A DNA stretch of 64,000 nt from Voacanga thouarsii (GCA_026120185.1 JANUWF010001110.1:2663501-2727500); one strand, 5' to 3'; positions 1 through 12,539 are shown, numbered from the stretch's first letter. The notes: generated by a model from the sequence alone, not told the origin. Program-made: numbers and translations.

Positions 1-830
1 CTTTCAAAGGCCTCAGATTTATATTTCATTAAATATAAATACCCGTATCGTGAGAAGTCATCGATAAAGGTTATGAAATAGTTCTAACCTCCTCTTGCTT
101 GTATTGATATTGGGTCACATACATCAAAATGTATGAGTTCTAATAACTCCTTGGCCCGTTCTCCTTTTCTTGGAAAAGGAGTTTTAGTAATTTTTCCTAG
201 TAAACAAGATTTGCATGTGCCATATGATTCATAATCAAATGACCCTAAGTCACTAAGCTTGTGTAACTTAGAAACACGATTTTCGTTTACATGGCCCAAA
301 CGACAAGGCCATAAGTAAGAGATGTTAGAGATTTTCATTTTAGGTTTCTTATTGTTTATATTAAGAACTGGATTATCCAAGTCTAGAACATATAAACCAT
401 TAACCAAAGTTGCTAAACCATAGTGAATATCATTCAAAGAAAAAAAATAACATTTATTCTTAAATATTAAATGAAATCCACATATGTCTAAACACGCAAT
501 TGAGATAATGTTTTTCATTAAAACTGGTACATAATAACAGTTTTGCAGTTCTAGAATTAATCCCGAAGGCAGGTTCAGCTCGTATGTCTCCACAGCAAGT
601 GCAGCAACCTTTGTCTCATTTGCAGTACGTAGGTCTACATCGCCTTTCTCTAGCCTTCTACTACTCTTTAGCCCCTGCAAATTATTGTACAAATGAGATC
701 CACATCTGGTATCTAATACCCATATCTCATTTCTAAAAGTAGTATTTAGCTTAATCATAAACATACCTAGAGAAGAAGTAGAAGTGCTTGTTAGCTTCTC
801 CTTCTGCTTCTTGTCCTTAATGGTCTCCAA
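1..830 (-). pseudogene. CopC pol fragment: protease, GAG-pre-integrase and start of integrase
   Basis: The minus-strand reading gives a copia protease region with a damaged catalytic motif: DTRCGSH where DTGCGSH-type is usual. It is followed by the GAG-pre-integrase/zinc-finger part (LGHVNENR ... CKSCLLGK) and the integrase N-terminus with the first catalytic aspartate context HFDVCDP. After a stop near residue 248 the frame goes on to the window edge as YFITFIDDFSRYGYLYLMKY, a typical copia integrase core. The protease Gly to Arg change and the internal stop make it inactive. The rest of pol is outside the window. Confidence 0.85.
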
Positions 831-848
831 GTAGGCTTTCCAGTTGCG

Positions 849-1589
849 TCTCTAATGGCCCATCTTCCCACAATAATGGTATGGGCCCTTAGTAGTTGCA
901 TCCTTCTTGTTCACACCACCTTTGGGCTTCATGAGAGCATTCTTCTTCTTTTGAACTTTCTTCTTAGAAAAGGAAGATTCTACCATTAAAACTGTATTGG
1001 AATCCTTCTTCATGGAGGACTCCGCAGTTTTGAGGAGATTGATCAACTCAGAAATGGTAGACTCAATCTTGTTCATTTGATAGTTAATCACAAATTGTGA
1101 GAAACTATTAGGCAAAGACTGTAGAATTAAGTCAACATTTAAGTCATGATCCATTGCAAACCTGAGAGATCTAAGCTTCTCTATTAAACCTAGTATCTTC
1201 AGCCCATGAGTGGCCACAGAAGAACCCTTTGCCATTTTGCAATGAAACAGTTACTTCAATATCTCATATCTCTTAGTTTTGGCTTGGGCATCAAACAGCT
1301 CTCGAAGATGTAAAATGATCGATTGAACATCCATATGCTCATGCTGTTTTTGTAACTCGGGAGTCATGGATGCCAACATAATACATGATGCTGTATCACT
1401 ATCCTCTTTGTGCCTTCTGTAGACAGCATGCTCATCAGCATAAGCATCTTGAGCTGATGGTGGCGGAATAGGAGTATCTAGCACGTAGAGCAACTTTTCC
1501 GATTTGAGAACAATTCTCAAATTTCTATACCAGTCGAGATAGTTTGATTTGGTTAACTTGTTGGTTTCCAAAATGCTACGTAAGTTCAA
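849..1589 (-). pseudogene. CopC gag (capsid-nucleocapsid) pseudogene
   Basis: Two adjacent minus-strand frames together make a copia Gag. The N-terminal part (1589-1251) starts MNLRSILETNKLTKSNYLDW, the usual start of Tork/Angela-type Gag. The second part (1235-852) has the UBN2-type region (ESTISELINLLKTAE), a Lys-rich linker and half of a CCHC zinc knuckle (YHYCGKMGH, first Cys replaced by Tyr). The frame breaks at about 1236-1250. Gag would form the virus-like particle in the cytoplasm. The start at 1589 is chosen because the family's conserved N-terminus begins there. Confidence 0.8.
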
Positions 1590-3367
1590 ATTTGTTGATA
1601 TGATGCAAGTGACCTAGATGTAAAGATAGAGAGCATTAGCTACTTGTATATGCACATGATATGCAAATAATTAGGACTTTAATTAAGCGCATTTTTACTC
1701 CACTATTTTACTCAAACCGATAGCCCCCACTACTGATTCTGGAAAGCCCGATGGAAGCTTTCCTAGTGGACCGGTATCCAAATTCCTCAAGAATAACGTT
1801 GGGTTTGACCAACAAGCCACCCTTAAGCTCATTGATAGGTATCCAACACCAATTACATCGTATGTAACTACCAGATCATTGGGCGATTAACAACTTTTAA
1901 TCTTAAAGCCTTTTGGGCTACACCAACTTTTTCTCTAAATTTCTTTATGATTGAGTTTGGCCAATCGGGATAAAAAATTTAGTTAAACCCGACCCATTAA
2001 TCAGGAATTTAATTTCATAGCTTGAACATGCCCGATGTCAAGTAGGCTTAGGTTTGCCCAACAAACTAGTCTCGAAAATGGACTCTCGTTCTTACTATAT
2101 TAACAGAAGGAATTAGGTTTAATATTAATTAAGGGATTTGTTCCTTTTAGTGATTTCTTTGAATAACATGCATAAAAATTAGTAAATCACATAATTGATA
2201 ATCATGGTAATAAAGAGATTACGTGATATGGTTATGGACTTTACCCTAAATTAATTTCTTTGAGCCATAAAAGAAATTAATATAGTTAACCCTATGTGTT
2301 CATGCATGATTCAAGTAGAAGGTCTTACCTTCTCGCCTTGTTTTGGTTGTCATCTCCAAAATAAAATAATTCTACTCCTATCTAACCAATATAGACTAAT
2401 TACATAATTTCCTAAAGAGAGAAAACCTCGAGTCACATTCGAGAGGAGTTAGATGAAAAGAGAATTACACAAGAATTCTAGAGAAAGCAGGACACGCAGG
2501 CACTATTTCATAAAAACCAAAACTGTAAAATGCATAAACAGATATAATTGGTTTTAGTCCATAACCATCCACCATGCCATTGACTATACTTAAACAAAAT
2601 AAACATATACTTTTATCATTTCAAAATCACTATTTTGGAAAGACAAAACAAATTTTAAAATCACCATTTTAGAGAGATACACTAATTTTAGATTTTCAAA
2701 ATCATTATTTTAAAAAACAAAATTGTTTGTCTCAAAACAAATTTTGAGAAAATACTTTTGGATCTTGTTTCTCATCAAATGAGATTTTTCCTTTTCAAAA
2801 TTCTGTTCCATAATTTTTTTTTTTAAATACCTGGAAGTCGCAAATAGAGCAGAACCGGCGTCGGTTTGGAAGCCGGAGCTGGCGTCGGCTCTGTTCTGGT
2901 TTAAAAAAAAATTCTTTCCAAAACCAATTTCTGGACATCGTGAATAGAAGCCCTGTGTTCTAAAACAATGTCGGCGATTTTTTAAAAAATTCCAGAAACA
3001 ATTTCTGGTGCTTTCTTCTTCTGCAAATTTTCAGTGAGAACAATTCTCAGCAGTATTTTCTGTTTTGAAGCTCTAAACAACAACTAATTTGTTGGTTTAA
3101 AGAAAATTAAAATGGAAAATTAAGATGAAACAGAGGGCAACATCTATGTTGCAAGAAAACGTTTTTCCTGCAAAAATTTTTACCACCAAAGAAAGCATCT
3201 TTTCGAAATACGCTGTGACTTTTACACAATCATATTGTGCTACGGACCCAATCCATAATAATCAAAATGATTTCGACTCGAGTGAAAACGATTTTCACAG
3301 TAAACAAAGACAAACACGAAAACAGTTTCTCATGCCAAAACAATGTCCGTAGACCACACATAGCATG
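1590..3367 (-). other. CopC untranslated leader (~1.8 kb)
   Basis: This non-coding stretch lies between the primer-binding site and gag of CopC. It is AT-rich, with a GC-rich island at 2851-2899 containing CCGGCGTCGG-type repeats. Short frames inside it (for example 3125-3352 on the plus strand) resemble nothing and run antisense to the element. A leader of this length matches those of the other copia elements here and is typical of Angela/BARE-like elements. Confidence 0.7.
2851..2899. repeat. GC-rich CCGGCGTCGG module in CopC leader
   Basis: An isolated GC-rich patch in AT-rich surroundings, with three partial copies of a CCGGNGNCGG-like word followed by CTCTGTT. Twelve bases (CCGGCGTCGGTT) recur exactly in the right LTR of the unrelated element Ath2. 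Function unknown. Confidence 0.5.
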
Positions 3368-3379
3368 GCTCTGATACTA
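3368..3379 (-). other. CopC primer-binding site (initiator Met-tRNA type)
   Basis: The minus strand reads TAGTATCAGAGC, one base different from TGGTATCAGAGC, which pairs with the 3' end of plant initiator tRNA-Met. It lies immediately inside the LTR end at 3381 and fixes the orientation of CopC. Confidence 0.8.
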
Positions 3380-4810
3380 CAGTTGGGTATCTCAGGCTCA
3401 TATCGTATACGGCTCAACAGAAAATAAAATGAGATACCCTCCCAGGACCCATCTATGTGTGGAAAATAAGAAATAAAGAGAGTAAAGGTAACAGCTTTTA
3501 CCTTTAGGTGATCGTCCGAAGAAAAAAAAAATTCTTTTTCCAGTTGAGGCGTGATCCAGCAGTCCTCGTGATCAACCTCTACGTGAGTTGAACGTCTAAC
3601 CACTATAATCACAGTGTGTGATTATCTATAACAGTAATCCATATAGAAGGTACACTCAAGCACCAAAATTTCCTGTGCTAGCAGAAAAAGATGACGGCTA
3701 GGGTTCTTTGATCAAGATCAAATCAAGATTGATAAAAAGAAGAGAGAATGTTTGTGGCTGTTATTTTTTGTATGTTCTTCAGCTAGGGTTTTTTGTGTGT
3801 TGCATATACTATATATTACACGAAATTTCCCTCCCAAAACTGAGAATTCTAATCCTATTATAATTCCCTAATTATAATTGGAAATATCAAGTTCTAACAA
3901 TTACAACTTGGACCACAAATTATAACTAATTATAATTCGTCCACAACAACTTCTCTTTATCTCAATCAACCCCACTATGTTATCAAATAATATCTTGAGC
4001 ATATAATCCTCTATTGTGTATGACCTATTAGGTTTCCCAGTCAATTGGTAGCGAGCATGAATTAATCCCAACGTCTTTGAGATTAATAATCCATAATTAA
4101 TTAGAATTAATCATATTAATTCTAATCAGGATTGGTTTATTAATTCAACAATTAATAAACCCATATTCCCGGATCATGAGTGGTATCTAGAAACACATCA
4201 CGACCACCCAAGAGTCTAGGAAGTCAAGTGGCTTGACATGAACCCTTCAATAACAAACTTCAGTGCAATTAACTCATTTCACCATACAATATCTCATTCA
4301 GCTTGGAGTACGGAATTAGTACTATCTCTCTCCAGAAATAATTCTGGCCCGAATACAATAGTACTTGTACCATGAACCCACTACTCTAAATGTGTATCAA
4401 TTGAAACTATTTTCAATACACAATTGCCTAGGCCAAAGACTTCTCTAGTAGTAATTCCTACAAGTGACCGTGAGATATTCGCCCCTACTATTAGGAGTGG
4501 TGAATCCTTTATTGACCCTCTCAACTACTTTCGTTTACCTCACAATGTACCCAATATCCATCGCATAGGCGGCCCTCGATCGAGCTCCAGAGATTGGAAT
4601 CAAAGTACAAAGCTCAGCAAACAAAGTACCTTGGAGATCTCAAATCTAAGGATACTTGCACGTTTGCTATATTGAGATTATATCACTGGCACTAAATAGT
4701 TATCCATGTGATTATCTCAAAGTTAGGTCATCCAATGAACTTATTCCATTAACAATCATCCATGTGTTAACTTTGAGTATCTCAATACTCACGGTTATGA
4801 GTGTAACACC

Positions 4811-5082
4811 CCGCTACCTAGGCCCGCCGGGGATGTCGCCCCGTCCAAAGGACAGGGGGTCTTTATAACGAGGTCACACAAATAAAATAGCGGAATAAAA
4901 ATAATAAAAATAATACTTCAACTTAAGATTTATTACAACCCAAGAACCGCTACCTAGGCCCGCCGGGCCCGGGGATGTCGCCCCGTCCAAAGGACAAGGG
5001 GTCTTTATAACGAGGTCACACAAATAAAATAGCGGAATAAAAATAACAAAAATAATACTTCAACTTAAGATTTATTACAATC
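4811..5082. repeat. Tandem duplication, 2 x 136 bp, at TekS1 sense 3' end
   Basis: Units 4811-4946 and 4947-5082 are nearly identical; the second carries a few extra bases (GCCCGG) after CCCGCCGG. Both contain CTACCTAGGCCC and the GTCTTTATAACGAGGTC segment. TekS2 has its own duplication of the same LTR end with a different unit length, and TekS3 has a single copy. Confidence 0.9.
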
Positions 5083-5334
5083 CAAGAATAAATCCACGAA
5101 TTCCCAAAAGAAAACAAATCCATAAATAAAATTATCCACTCTCGTCTCCCCAAAGCAATACATAAAATCAAAAGACACATTCTCTTCCAAGGCAGATAAC
5201 ACTAGCTACTCATCCCCACAAGCAGGATCGGCCCGAAATCATGGTAAAAAGGTGATGAGACAGAAATCTCGATAAGTCCGTGTGTGCTTTGGGTGTTCGA
5301 TGAAAACAGTTCGTGGATGCAAAGTGTGAAATCT

Positions 5335-5690
5335 TTATAAGAGAAATATTGGCAAGCAATAAATATTAGTCAAAAGCAAGAGTGGTGTTTTCCTCTTTTT
5401 GAAACCATACAAGTGCACAATAAAATCAACCACTCATAAAGGTGGTCATGGGTTACCACACGTTGGGCCCCATAACCATACAATGGTTAGAATGCCACAC
5501 TTTGTGCAGACTAACAACAGAAATACTGGCAAACAATGAATGATGTTCAAAAATAAGAGTGGCATTTTGGCTTATCTAGCCATACATAATTTATAAGATC
5601 AACCACTCGAAAGAAAGGATTATGGGTTACCACACGTTGGGCCCCATAACTGGTCAGAATGGCTAACACTTTGTGCAGACTGACAAAAGG
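5335..5690. repeat. Imperfect tandem duplication, ~174 bp period, in TekS1
   Basis: Two diverged copies each hold GGGTTACCACACGTTGGGCC (around 5450 and 5624) followed by a TTTGTGCAGACT segment. The same word recurs in TekS2 and, reversed and twice at closer spacing, in TekS3. It is therefore a conserved LTR module. Confidence 0.75.
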
Positions 5691-7445
5691 TAGGTGATCG
5701 GTCTACCGGGCAAGATACTCCTCCTTCTCTATACCCAAACAACAACCGAGTGTCCATTCTGGCAAAACACAGTCACTTGACTGAAATAAAACAAACTGCT
5801 AGCTCGGACCGGCCTGACTAAGTAGTACTAATGTTCCTCTAAGTTGAGCTTATCTTCTGGAGGTGGCCTCCTGACAAAAAACTCACTCTTGCTCTTCAAA
5901 ACTAGTACTACTAGCCTACCCCTGTTGAGTACTCAACGTAACATATCCCACTTGGGGAGAAAATGAACAAAACACAGTTCCACTTGAAAATGGCAATTAA
6001 GGTTTTCCAAAGATTGGGGCAAAACTAGTTTTAGAAAGAATTTTAGGTTTTGAGTAAAACCGCCAATTGATTTACAAATAATTTATTTGTCTGAAATGAG
6101 AATGGAAATAATCCTCAATTGCCTTTACAAAAATGAGTCACCATGCACTCTACATTTGGCTTGCCATAAAAAGAATCATTTTTGCATCAAACAGGTCTTA
6201 TGAAGGAGCTTACCTGATCCTTGCTCACAACAAAGGTCTCCAATAGCTGACCTAACCCGCATAGGGTAAATGCAAACCACAATCAAACTCAAGCCAAAGA
6301 CTCACTTTCTCAAATAAAACTAACTCAACTTACTACAGTCATATCCCTAGTGTCCCAAGCTTTAAGGCTCAATAATAAATAAAAGGGATTTATAAAATAA
6401 ATCTAGTTTGATATTAAAATAACTAGAGTTTGGAAAATTAGGTACAATATGTTGAAGGTTTAAATCTTGCTAGAATAATTTAGAGTTTATTTGATGAAAA
6501 GTCCTAGGCGGTACTAGGTAAAATAATAATTTATTAATAATTAATTGCTAGAAAATAATTGAAAATTAGTTGAAAATAAATTTTAATGAGTCTTGCTTGA
6601 AAAATAATAAATAAATTTTAATAGGTTTGATTAAAAGATAATAATTAAATTTTAATAATAAATATTTTACCTATTATGATTATTTTTACAAAAGGCTTTA
6701 TTTGATATTATAATATCTATATATTTTATTTTCTAGCACAAACTATTATTTATTTGACTAAAATATTACTATATTATATAAAAGACCAAATCCACATTTT
6801 CCTATGGTTTTCAAAATATTACTAGAAAAATCATATTATTAAATATTTTATTAATGAAATAAAATTTATCTTAGGGACAACAAGATCATGATCATATTCC
6901 TATAGCTAATCACAATCATGAACATATACAACCCTTCAATTCATCAAATCATCCAAATCATGCATACAAGCATAGATCTCAATTTATCAAAATATGATCT
7001 AACCCTTACTAGCATAAATATGATCATGGCTTCAATAATCCAACATGAATATAAATCCTATTCACCAAATGTGACATAATCTCTAGCATACTTCATCACA
7101 AATACTACCTATGACATGCATCAACCTCAAATCATCATATAATCATCCAAGATTATCTTCCTTGCATAAATCCCATCTCCTTCCCAAACATACATATATT
7201 CATGCTTCAATCAACAACATCACATACTCAATCCCATCGCCAATCATCTTCTCACAACATCATCCTAGAGACATGATTCTAAAATTTTAAAAAGAGGATT
7301 GAAGGTACTTAATTGATTGATGAATGACTTGAAGGAGTTTAGAGAAGATCTCAACTCCTAGATAGCTAATCTTGTTCAAGAAAGGTGGCGAAAGCATGGT
7401 CATGGAAGAAGAGTCCATTCGGTCAAGAGGGGAAATTTCGGTCCG

Positions 7446-7459
7446 TGAGAGAGAGAGAG

Positions 7460-7494
<35 letters not shown>

Positions 7495-7525
7495 AGAAGA
7501 AGAAGAAGAAGAAGAAGAAGAAGAG
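7446..7525. repeat. (GA)n followed by (AAG)n microsatellite in TekS1
   Basis: About 45 bases of GA repeats run directly into about 35 bases of AAG repeats. TekS2 has a shorter GA run at the corresponding place (about 51131), and TekS3 has CT-rich sequence there. In LTR sense this is a polypyrimidine tract. Confidence 0.95.
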
Positions 7526-9142
7526 GAAGTCATTAGTGTGATCATTCATATAGATTTTCATTAGAGATCAAGTTGAAGAGGTTGATGTTAATAGAGTGAT
7601 TTTACCTTGAAGATGTTCTTGTCCAGAAATTTCTGCTTTGATCCGAAGTAGCAAGGTGTTTGGAGGAGTTTGATGTTAATATTGATGTTGATGGATTCAC
7701 AGCAATGAGTAGACTCCATCTGGAGATTTTTGTGAGGGTTTGAGATGGTTTGGAAGGGTATTAGGTGCAGGGAAGAAGTAGGTGTTCTTGGTGTAGTGTG
7801 TGTTCTTGATGGCTGAAGAAAAATCGAGAGGAATGGTTGTTGTGGCTACCGAATTTTCTGTGGAATGAGGGCTGCCAAAATTCTGTAGGGTTTAGGAGGA
7901 TGTTTCTCTGATTTGAGAGGGAAAAGGAAAGGTTAGTTGTTACAATCCTTGAAGAATATTTTTAGGAAGTGAATTTGGAAAGTAAATATCCTAAGAATAT
8001 CTTGATTGCTTAGACAGCTTTGAAGTTTGCCATGGCTAATTGTTTGAGCAGAATTTTGTGGGATTAATGCTGAATTATGGAGGCTTATGGTGGTCAAAAG
8101 TAGGGTTTATAATGATGAAGAAGGAGTATGGTCCATTGAGCAAAATATTATGGAAGGTTACTAAATAAGATGGCTGAAATTTTGGAAACTAATCAAACTA
8201 AATTGCAGGGATTTGTTTGAGAGATTTTTGGACAGCCATTAATGGAATTTCGTGCAGAAGTTCAAGGGGATCAATGGAGCTCTGTTGATGGAGGTTTAAG
8301 GAAGGTTTTGACAAATTAAGGTTGGTGTTTTGGCTGGAAGAGAGATAGGAAACAAGCTGGACGAAAATCTGCACAGAATTTTTGCTGCACAGTAAATTTT
8401 CTGGCAGATTTTCGTCTGCCACTTCCATCCATTTTGCAGCGAGTTGGAAGGGGGGTTTCAGGGGTATTCAAGGCTGGTTTTCATCCTTCTTTATGGAGGA
8501 AAAACATGGCTAAGGTGCTGCACAAAATCTGGGAGAAAACAGCTTGGTTTGGAGCTCTCAAAGTTGATTTTCGTACAGGAATTTTTCCTGTTTTGCTCCA
8601 GCTTGAGCAGTCCGAAATTGGACAAAAACTTTCAGGTTTCAAACTGATCCTAAAGACCATTTTTCTGGTAGCATTTGGGAGGGAATGTTAGCTAAAAATT
8701 TCGACCCTTTGAAGGTACAACAAGCTGGAAAATTCCAAGTCATTCTATGAAGAAAGATGAACTAAGCTAGAGGAAAATTTCAGCAAGCTCACTAGAGGGA
8801 TTTTTCCTCTTGGAATTCCTCACAACTCTTCCATATTTTTCAGACCATAAGAAGTCTTTTACCAAGACATTTTGATCCCAAAAAGGCCTCAGCACTTTAC
8901 TGAATTTTCTGGAAAGAAAAAGGCTAGAACACCTTGATCAAACTAATGAGTTGAGCATTGAGAAAAATTAAAGAAAAAGGAAGAATGAATTTCCCTTCAA
9001 GAATTTTGAGTAGAGTAAAGAGTGAAATGAGAATTCTCCTAACATGTCTCTCCTAGGACATTATCACCATCTTGTTCTAGGCTCTTAAGGCCGAAACCAT
9101 CCTTTCCCAAGCAAAATAAAATTTACTCAAGCTAAAGCTTCT

Positions 9143-9212
9143 ATGATGGACTTTGAACCCAAGACCTCAAGAATTAATTCCAAAGCTCTAACCACTACAC
9201 CACAACAACTCT
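9143..9212 (-). other. tRNA-like sequence with B-box in TekS1 LTR
   Basis: On the minus strand a B-box-like word (GGGTTCAAAGTCC, 9148-9160) is preceded ~35 nt upstream by an A-box-like GTGTAGTGGTTAGAGC, as in tRNA genes and SINE heads. The B-box lies ~297 bp from the LTR 5' terminus, the same place as in TekS2 and TekS3. It is unlikely to be a working tRNA: I cannot draw a full acceptor stem. Confidence 0.6.
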
Positions 9213-9778
9213 AGTTGCTATTTCTACTAGAAAAATTATTTTCTATTCAATCCACAGGCTATCTCCCTATTTTCACCCCGGGTAAAAATTACCATTTTAC
9301 CCATCTCACACATCACTCACCAACAAGACTTCAAGATAATAAAAATCAAATTCAAAGCACATAGAAATCATATGAAAGCATATTTAATCATGAAATAAAG
9401 CATGATATGCATCCCAACCCTCTTACTCTAAGGTTGGTCTTGACTGGGGTTTCACAATGAGAACCACCGCCTGATCAAATCAGGAAGTCTAACACATGCT
9501 AGTCTTGACGCATTAATGATGTCATGTATCATTAATACTATGATTAGGGATTATTTAAGTACTAACACCATCCAGTGTAGTGGGAATCTCATATCATGAT
9601 CTCTATCATGATTTCCTTAACACAGTGTTGTACTAGGGACTTTATCGAACAGTTATATTACTTAAAGTAAATAAAAGAAATTGTAAGATAAACAATGCCT
9701 TTTATTAAAATAAAATATGTCATATACAATGTATAAGTGATTGTCTCTTGGGCACAACACTAACATGATATCCTAACA

Positions 9779-10315
9779 TATCTCAAGAGATGACATCTTG
9801 ACCATCCAACTCCACTACATTAGAAGGGGTATTTGGAAAATTTGCCACTCATGTAACCAAACATTTTCACGAGATAGATGACACATTGGCAAAATTTGAG
9901 GACATGATTCGAAATATGGAAAGGCAAATTTGGTTTTTAATGAATCTAATGATAAAGTCACTATTAGGGGGGAAACACAACATAATTCAGCTGCCATTAT
10001 ATTACGGAGTGGTAAGGAGCTACTTGATTCTAACTCTAAACTGGCACCATCTAAAGAAGATGGGCCGACACCAACCCCTCTTGATGAACCCCTTGAAAAC
10101 CCCACTTGAGCATAAAAAGTAAGAAAAGATGCACAATTTGATAAGTTTCTAGAAGTATTCAAACAACTGCACATAAATATCCCACTCAATGAGGCTTTGG
10201 TACACATTCCCAAATATTCAAAGTTCCTCAAAAGCATGCTTGTCAACAAAAAGAGGTTGGAGGAATTATTCACTGTAGTTTTAAATGAAGAATGCTCCAC
10301 CATCTTGCAAGATTA
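9779..10315 (+). pseudogene. Ath1 gag C-terminal fragment
   Basis: Broken frames give FATHVTKHFHEIDDTL and NMERQIW, the Gag C-terminal coiled region, then the linker typical of Athila: AAIILRSGKELLD, FLEVFKQLHINIPLNEAL, KKRLEELFTVVLNEECS. At least one frameshift (about 9960) and several stops (around 10109 and 10315) are visible. The N-terminal Gag and any zinc knuckle lie beyond the CopC insertion. In intact relatives this stretch runs in frame into protease. Confidence 0.8.
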
Positions 10316-10322
10316 ACGGATA

Positions 10323-10766
10323 TTGCTACATAAAGAAAATGATCCAATGAGTTTTTCTATTCCTTGTCTTGTAGGTACTCTTACATTTTGTAATGCATTA
10401 GCAGACTTAGATGCTAGCATTAATAATTTTCCATACAAAACTTTTAAAAATCTAGGCCTAAGTGAGCCCAAACCTACAAGGATGAGTATTCAACTTGCGG
10501 ATAGATTTATTAAATATCCTAGAGGAGTAGTGGAAGATGTATTGGTTAAAGTGGATAGATTCATAGTTCCTATGGATTTTGTTATTCTCGATATGGATGA
10601 AGATTATAAAGTTCCTTTAATCCTAGGTCGACCTTTCCTAGCTACTACCGAAGCATTAATTGATGTTCATGGGGGAAAATTGACACTTAGGGTTGGGAAT
10701 GAGGAAGTAATTGTCAAAATCCATAAAAGCATGCAATATCCCACATCTTTTGATGATCTTATTTAA
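10323..10766 (+). pseudogene. Ath1 aspartic protease (retropepsin) domain
   Basis: A clean 147-codon stretch. The catalytic segment reads ALADLDASINNFP; the Asp is kept but the following Gly of the D-[ST/L]-G-A motif is Asp. Downstream are IQLADRFIKYPRGVVEDVLV and VPLILGRPFLATTEALIDVH, the conserved C-terminal half of Athila/Tat proteases (the ILGRPFL flap and substrate region). It would process Gag-Pol inside the particle. The apparent ATG is only the first Met after a stop; in the family this is part of a longer polyprotein. Confidence 0.85.
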
Positions 10767-11029
10767 GGATTGATATTCTTGATATGTCTATCTCTGATTT
10801 TGTATAGGAATCATTTATCAATCTCTCTATTGACTTGATGGAACAAACAATTGCATATTTGGAGGATTTAAATATATTCTATGAGTTTGGAGAATTTGAG
10901 CAAATAAAAAAAAGCAATTTGGGAAATATGAAGTCATCTATTGAGGAACCACCAGAATTGGACCTCAAAGACCTCCTGAGGCATTTGGAATATGCATTTT
11001 TGGCTAAAATGAGGAAAATTACGAATGAT

Positions 11030-12520
11030 CATAGCAAAGGATCTCACTTGTGATCAAAAGATCAAATTGGTAAGTCTATTGGAAAAATATAAAGGAGTTA
11101 TTGAACAAAAAACTATGGACATTAAGGGAATTAGCCCTTCCTTTTGTACTTACAAAATTTTGCTAGAAAAAGGAGCCAAACCCGTAGTGTAACTCCAAAG
11201 TAGGTTGAATCTAAATATGAGTTATGTGGTAAAAAGTGAGGTGATTAAACTCTTGGACTCTGGCGTCATTTACCCCATTTCTAATAGTATTTGGGTGAGT
11301 TCAACATAAGTGGTACCGAAGAAGGGAAGAAAAACTGCGAGCCCAAATGAAAAAAATGAGTTGATACCAATAAGATTGGTAACCAGTTGGAGGGTTTGCA
11401 TTGATTATAGAAAGTTAAATGAGGCAGCTAAGAAGGACTATTTTCCTCTCTCTTTCATTGATAAAATGTTAGAAAGATTAGCCAGACATAAGTTTTATTA
11501 TTTTTTAGATGGTTTTTTTTGTTACTTTTAAATTCCTATAGCACCGGAAGATCAAGAAAAGACCACCTTTACATGCCCTTTTGGTACTTTTACATATCGT
11601 CATATGCCTTTTGGTCTTTTGCAATAGTCCTGAAACTTTCCAAAGATGTATGATGGCTATTTTTGAAGGACTTATGGGAGACATCATGGAGGTATTTATG
11701 GATGATTTTTCTATGTTTGGTGATTCGTTTGATTTATGTTTGACCAATTCAGAAAAGGTGTTTCAAAGGTGTGAAGAGACTAACCTCATTCTTAATTGGG
11801 AAAAATATCACTTCATAGTGCAAGAAGGTATTGTATTAGGACATATGATTTCAAGAAAATGTATTGAGGTTGATAGCGCAAAAATTGAGGCAAATGAGAA
11901 ACTCCTTCCTCCCACTTCCGTGAAGGCTATTCCAAGCGTTCTTGGTCATGCAGGTTTCTATAGGAGGTTCATCTTAGATTTTTCAAAAATTTCTAAACCT
12001 CTTACTTCTTTACTTGAAAAGGATGATGTTTTTTATTTTGAGGAAAAATATCTCAATGCTTTCAATGTTCTTAAAAAGAAATTGATTAATTCTCTTATTT
12101 TAATTGCACTTGATTGGTCTCTTCCTTTTAAGTTAATGTGTGATGTAAGTGATTATGTAGTAGGCATAGTGCTTAGACAAATGAGGAATAAGCAATTTTC
12201 AACCAATCTACTATGCAAGCAAAACTCTTACAGTAGTACAAGAGAATTACACCATAACGGAGAAAGAATTACTTGCAATAGTGTTTTCCTTTGTTAAATT
12301 CCATTCTTATATTGTTTTGTCTAAAGTCATTGTGTATATAGACCATTCCACCCTTAAATACCTTCTAACCAAGTATAATTCCAAACCAAGATTGATAAGA
12401 TGTGTTCTATTATTGCAGAAATTTGACTTAGAGAACAGGGACAAAAAGGGAGCTAAAAATTTGGTTGTGGATTACTTATCTAGGTTGGAAAATCTCAATT
12501 TAGAACCATTGGCTGAAGGA
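11030..12520 (+). pseudogene. Ath1 reverse transcriptase and RNase H pseudogene
   Basis: The RT begins with DLTCDQKIKLVSLLEKYKGV and continues through VVPKKG, WRVCIDYRKLNEAAKKDYFPL, FTCPFGTFTYRHMPFGL and the catalytic FMDDFSMFG (about 11696). The connection and RNase H follow: VLGHAGFYRRFI, FNVLKKKLI, and LMCDVSDYVVGIVL, with the first catalytic Asp of RNase H present, then [12 protein letters not shown] and VVDYLSRLE. Stops at about 11190, 11307 and 11530 and frameshifts near 11630 and 12200-12290 disable it. Motif order and wording are those of Ty3/gypsy Athila. Confidence 0.88.
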
Positions 12521-12539
12521 GATATCAATGACACCTTCT

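Larger units (their letters stand above)
4802..9456 (-). mobile_element. TekS1: giant solo LTR, chromovirus (Tekay/Del-like) type
   Basis: A 4655-bp unit with TG...CA ends (TGTAACACCCC on the left, GGGGTTTCACA on the right), flanked by a perfect 5-bp duplication ATGAG (4797-4801 and 9457-9461). There are no internal LTR copies, primer site or gag-pol frames, so a solo LTR left by LTR-LTR recombination is the best reading; a non-autonomous unit is the alternative. It is related along its length to TekS2 (same orientation) and TekS3 (opposite). TekS3 places the terminal TGTAATACCCCGCC at its sense 5' end, so TekS1 lies on the minus strand. Short frames at 8198-8691 are not genes. Confidence 0.85.
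1..9778 (-). mobile_element. CopC: partial Ty1/copia LTR retrotransposon, minus strand
   Basis: Reading on the minus strand, the order is 5' LTR (9778 to 3381, interrupted), primer-binding site, ~1.8 kb leader, gag, protease and integrase. The element leaves the window inside integrase, so reverse transcriptase, RNase H and the 3' LTR lie to the left. The order protease-integrase before RT is the copia arrangement. It sits inside the Athila-like element Ath1, whose gag resumes at 9779, so the 5' part of Ath1 is expected beyond the left edge. All coding parts are broken. The lineage is probably near Tork/Angela, judging by gag and the long leader; this is inferred. Confidence 0.85.
3381..9778 (-). 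repeat. CopC 5' LTR, interrupted by TekS1
   Basis: The LTR runs 3381-4801 and resumes at 9462-9778 after TekS1 is removed, about 1.74 kb in all. Its ends form an imperfect inverted repeat: AGTTGGGTAT on the left (first base of TG mutated) and ATATCCTAACA on the right. The inner end is fixed by the primer site. The outer end could instead be about 14 bases inward, at another CTAACA, but 9778 gives the better terminal match. The AT-rich inverted repeats near 4076-4160 correspond in place to the hairpins described for CopA. Confidence 0.75.

Noticed and set aside
3125..3612. Two short frames near the CopC primer site
   Set aside because: One is antisense to the element and the other overlaps the LTR. 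No domain is recognisable.
8198..8691. Frames in TekS1 on both strands
   Set aside because: They lie inside a solo LTR, have no recognisable domain, and are not kept in TekS2 or TekS3.
9143..9212. Functional tRNA gene
   Set aside because: A and B boxes are visible but a full cloverleaf with a paired acceptor stem is not, so it is listed only as tRNA-like.
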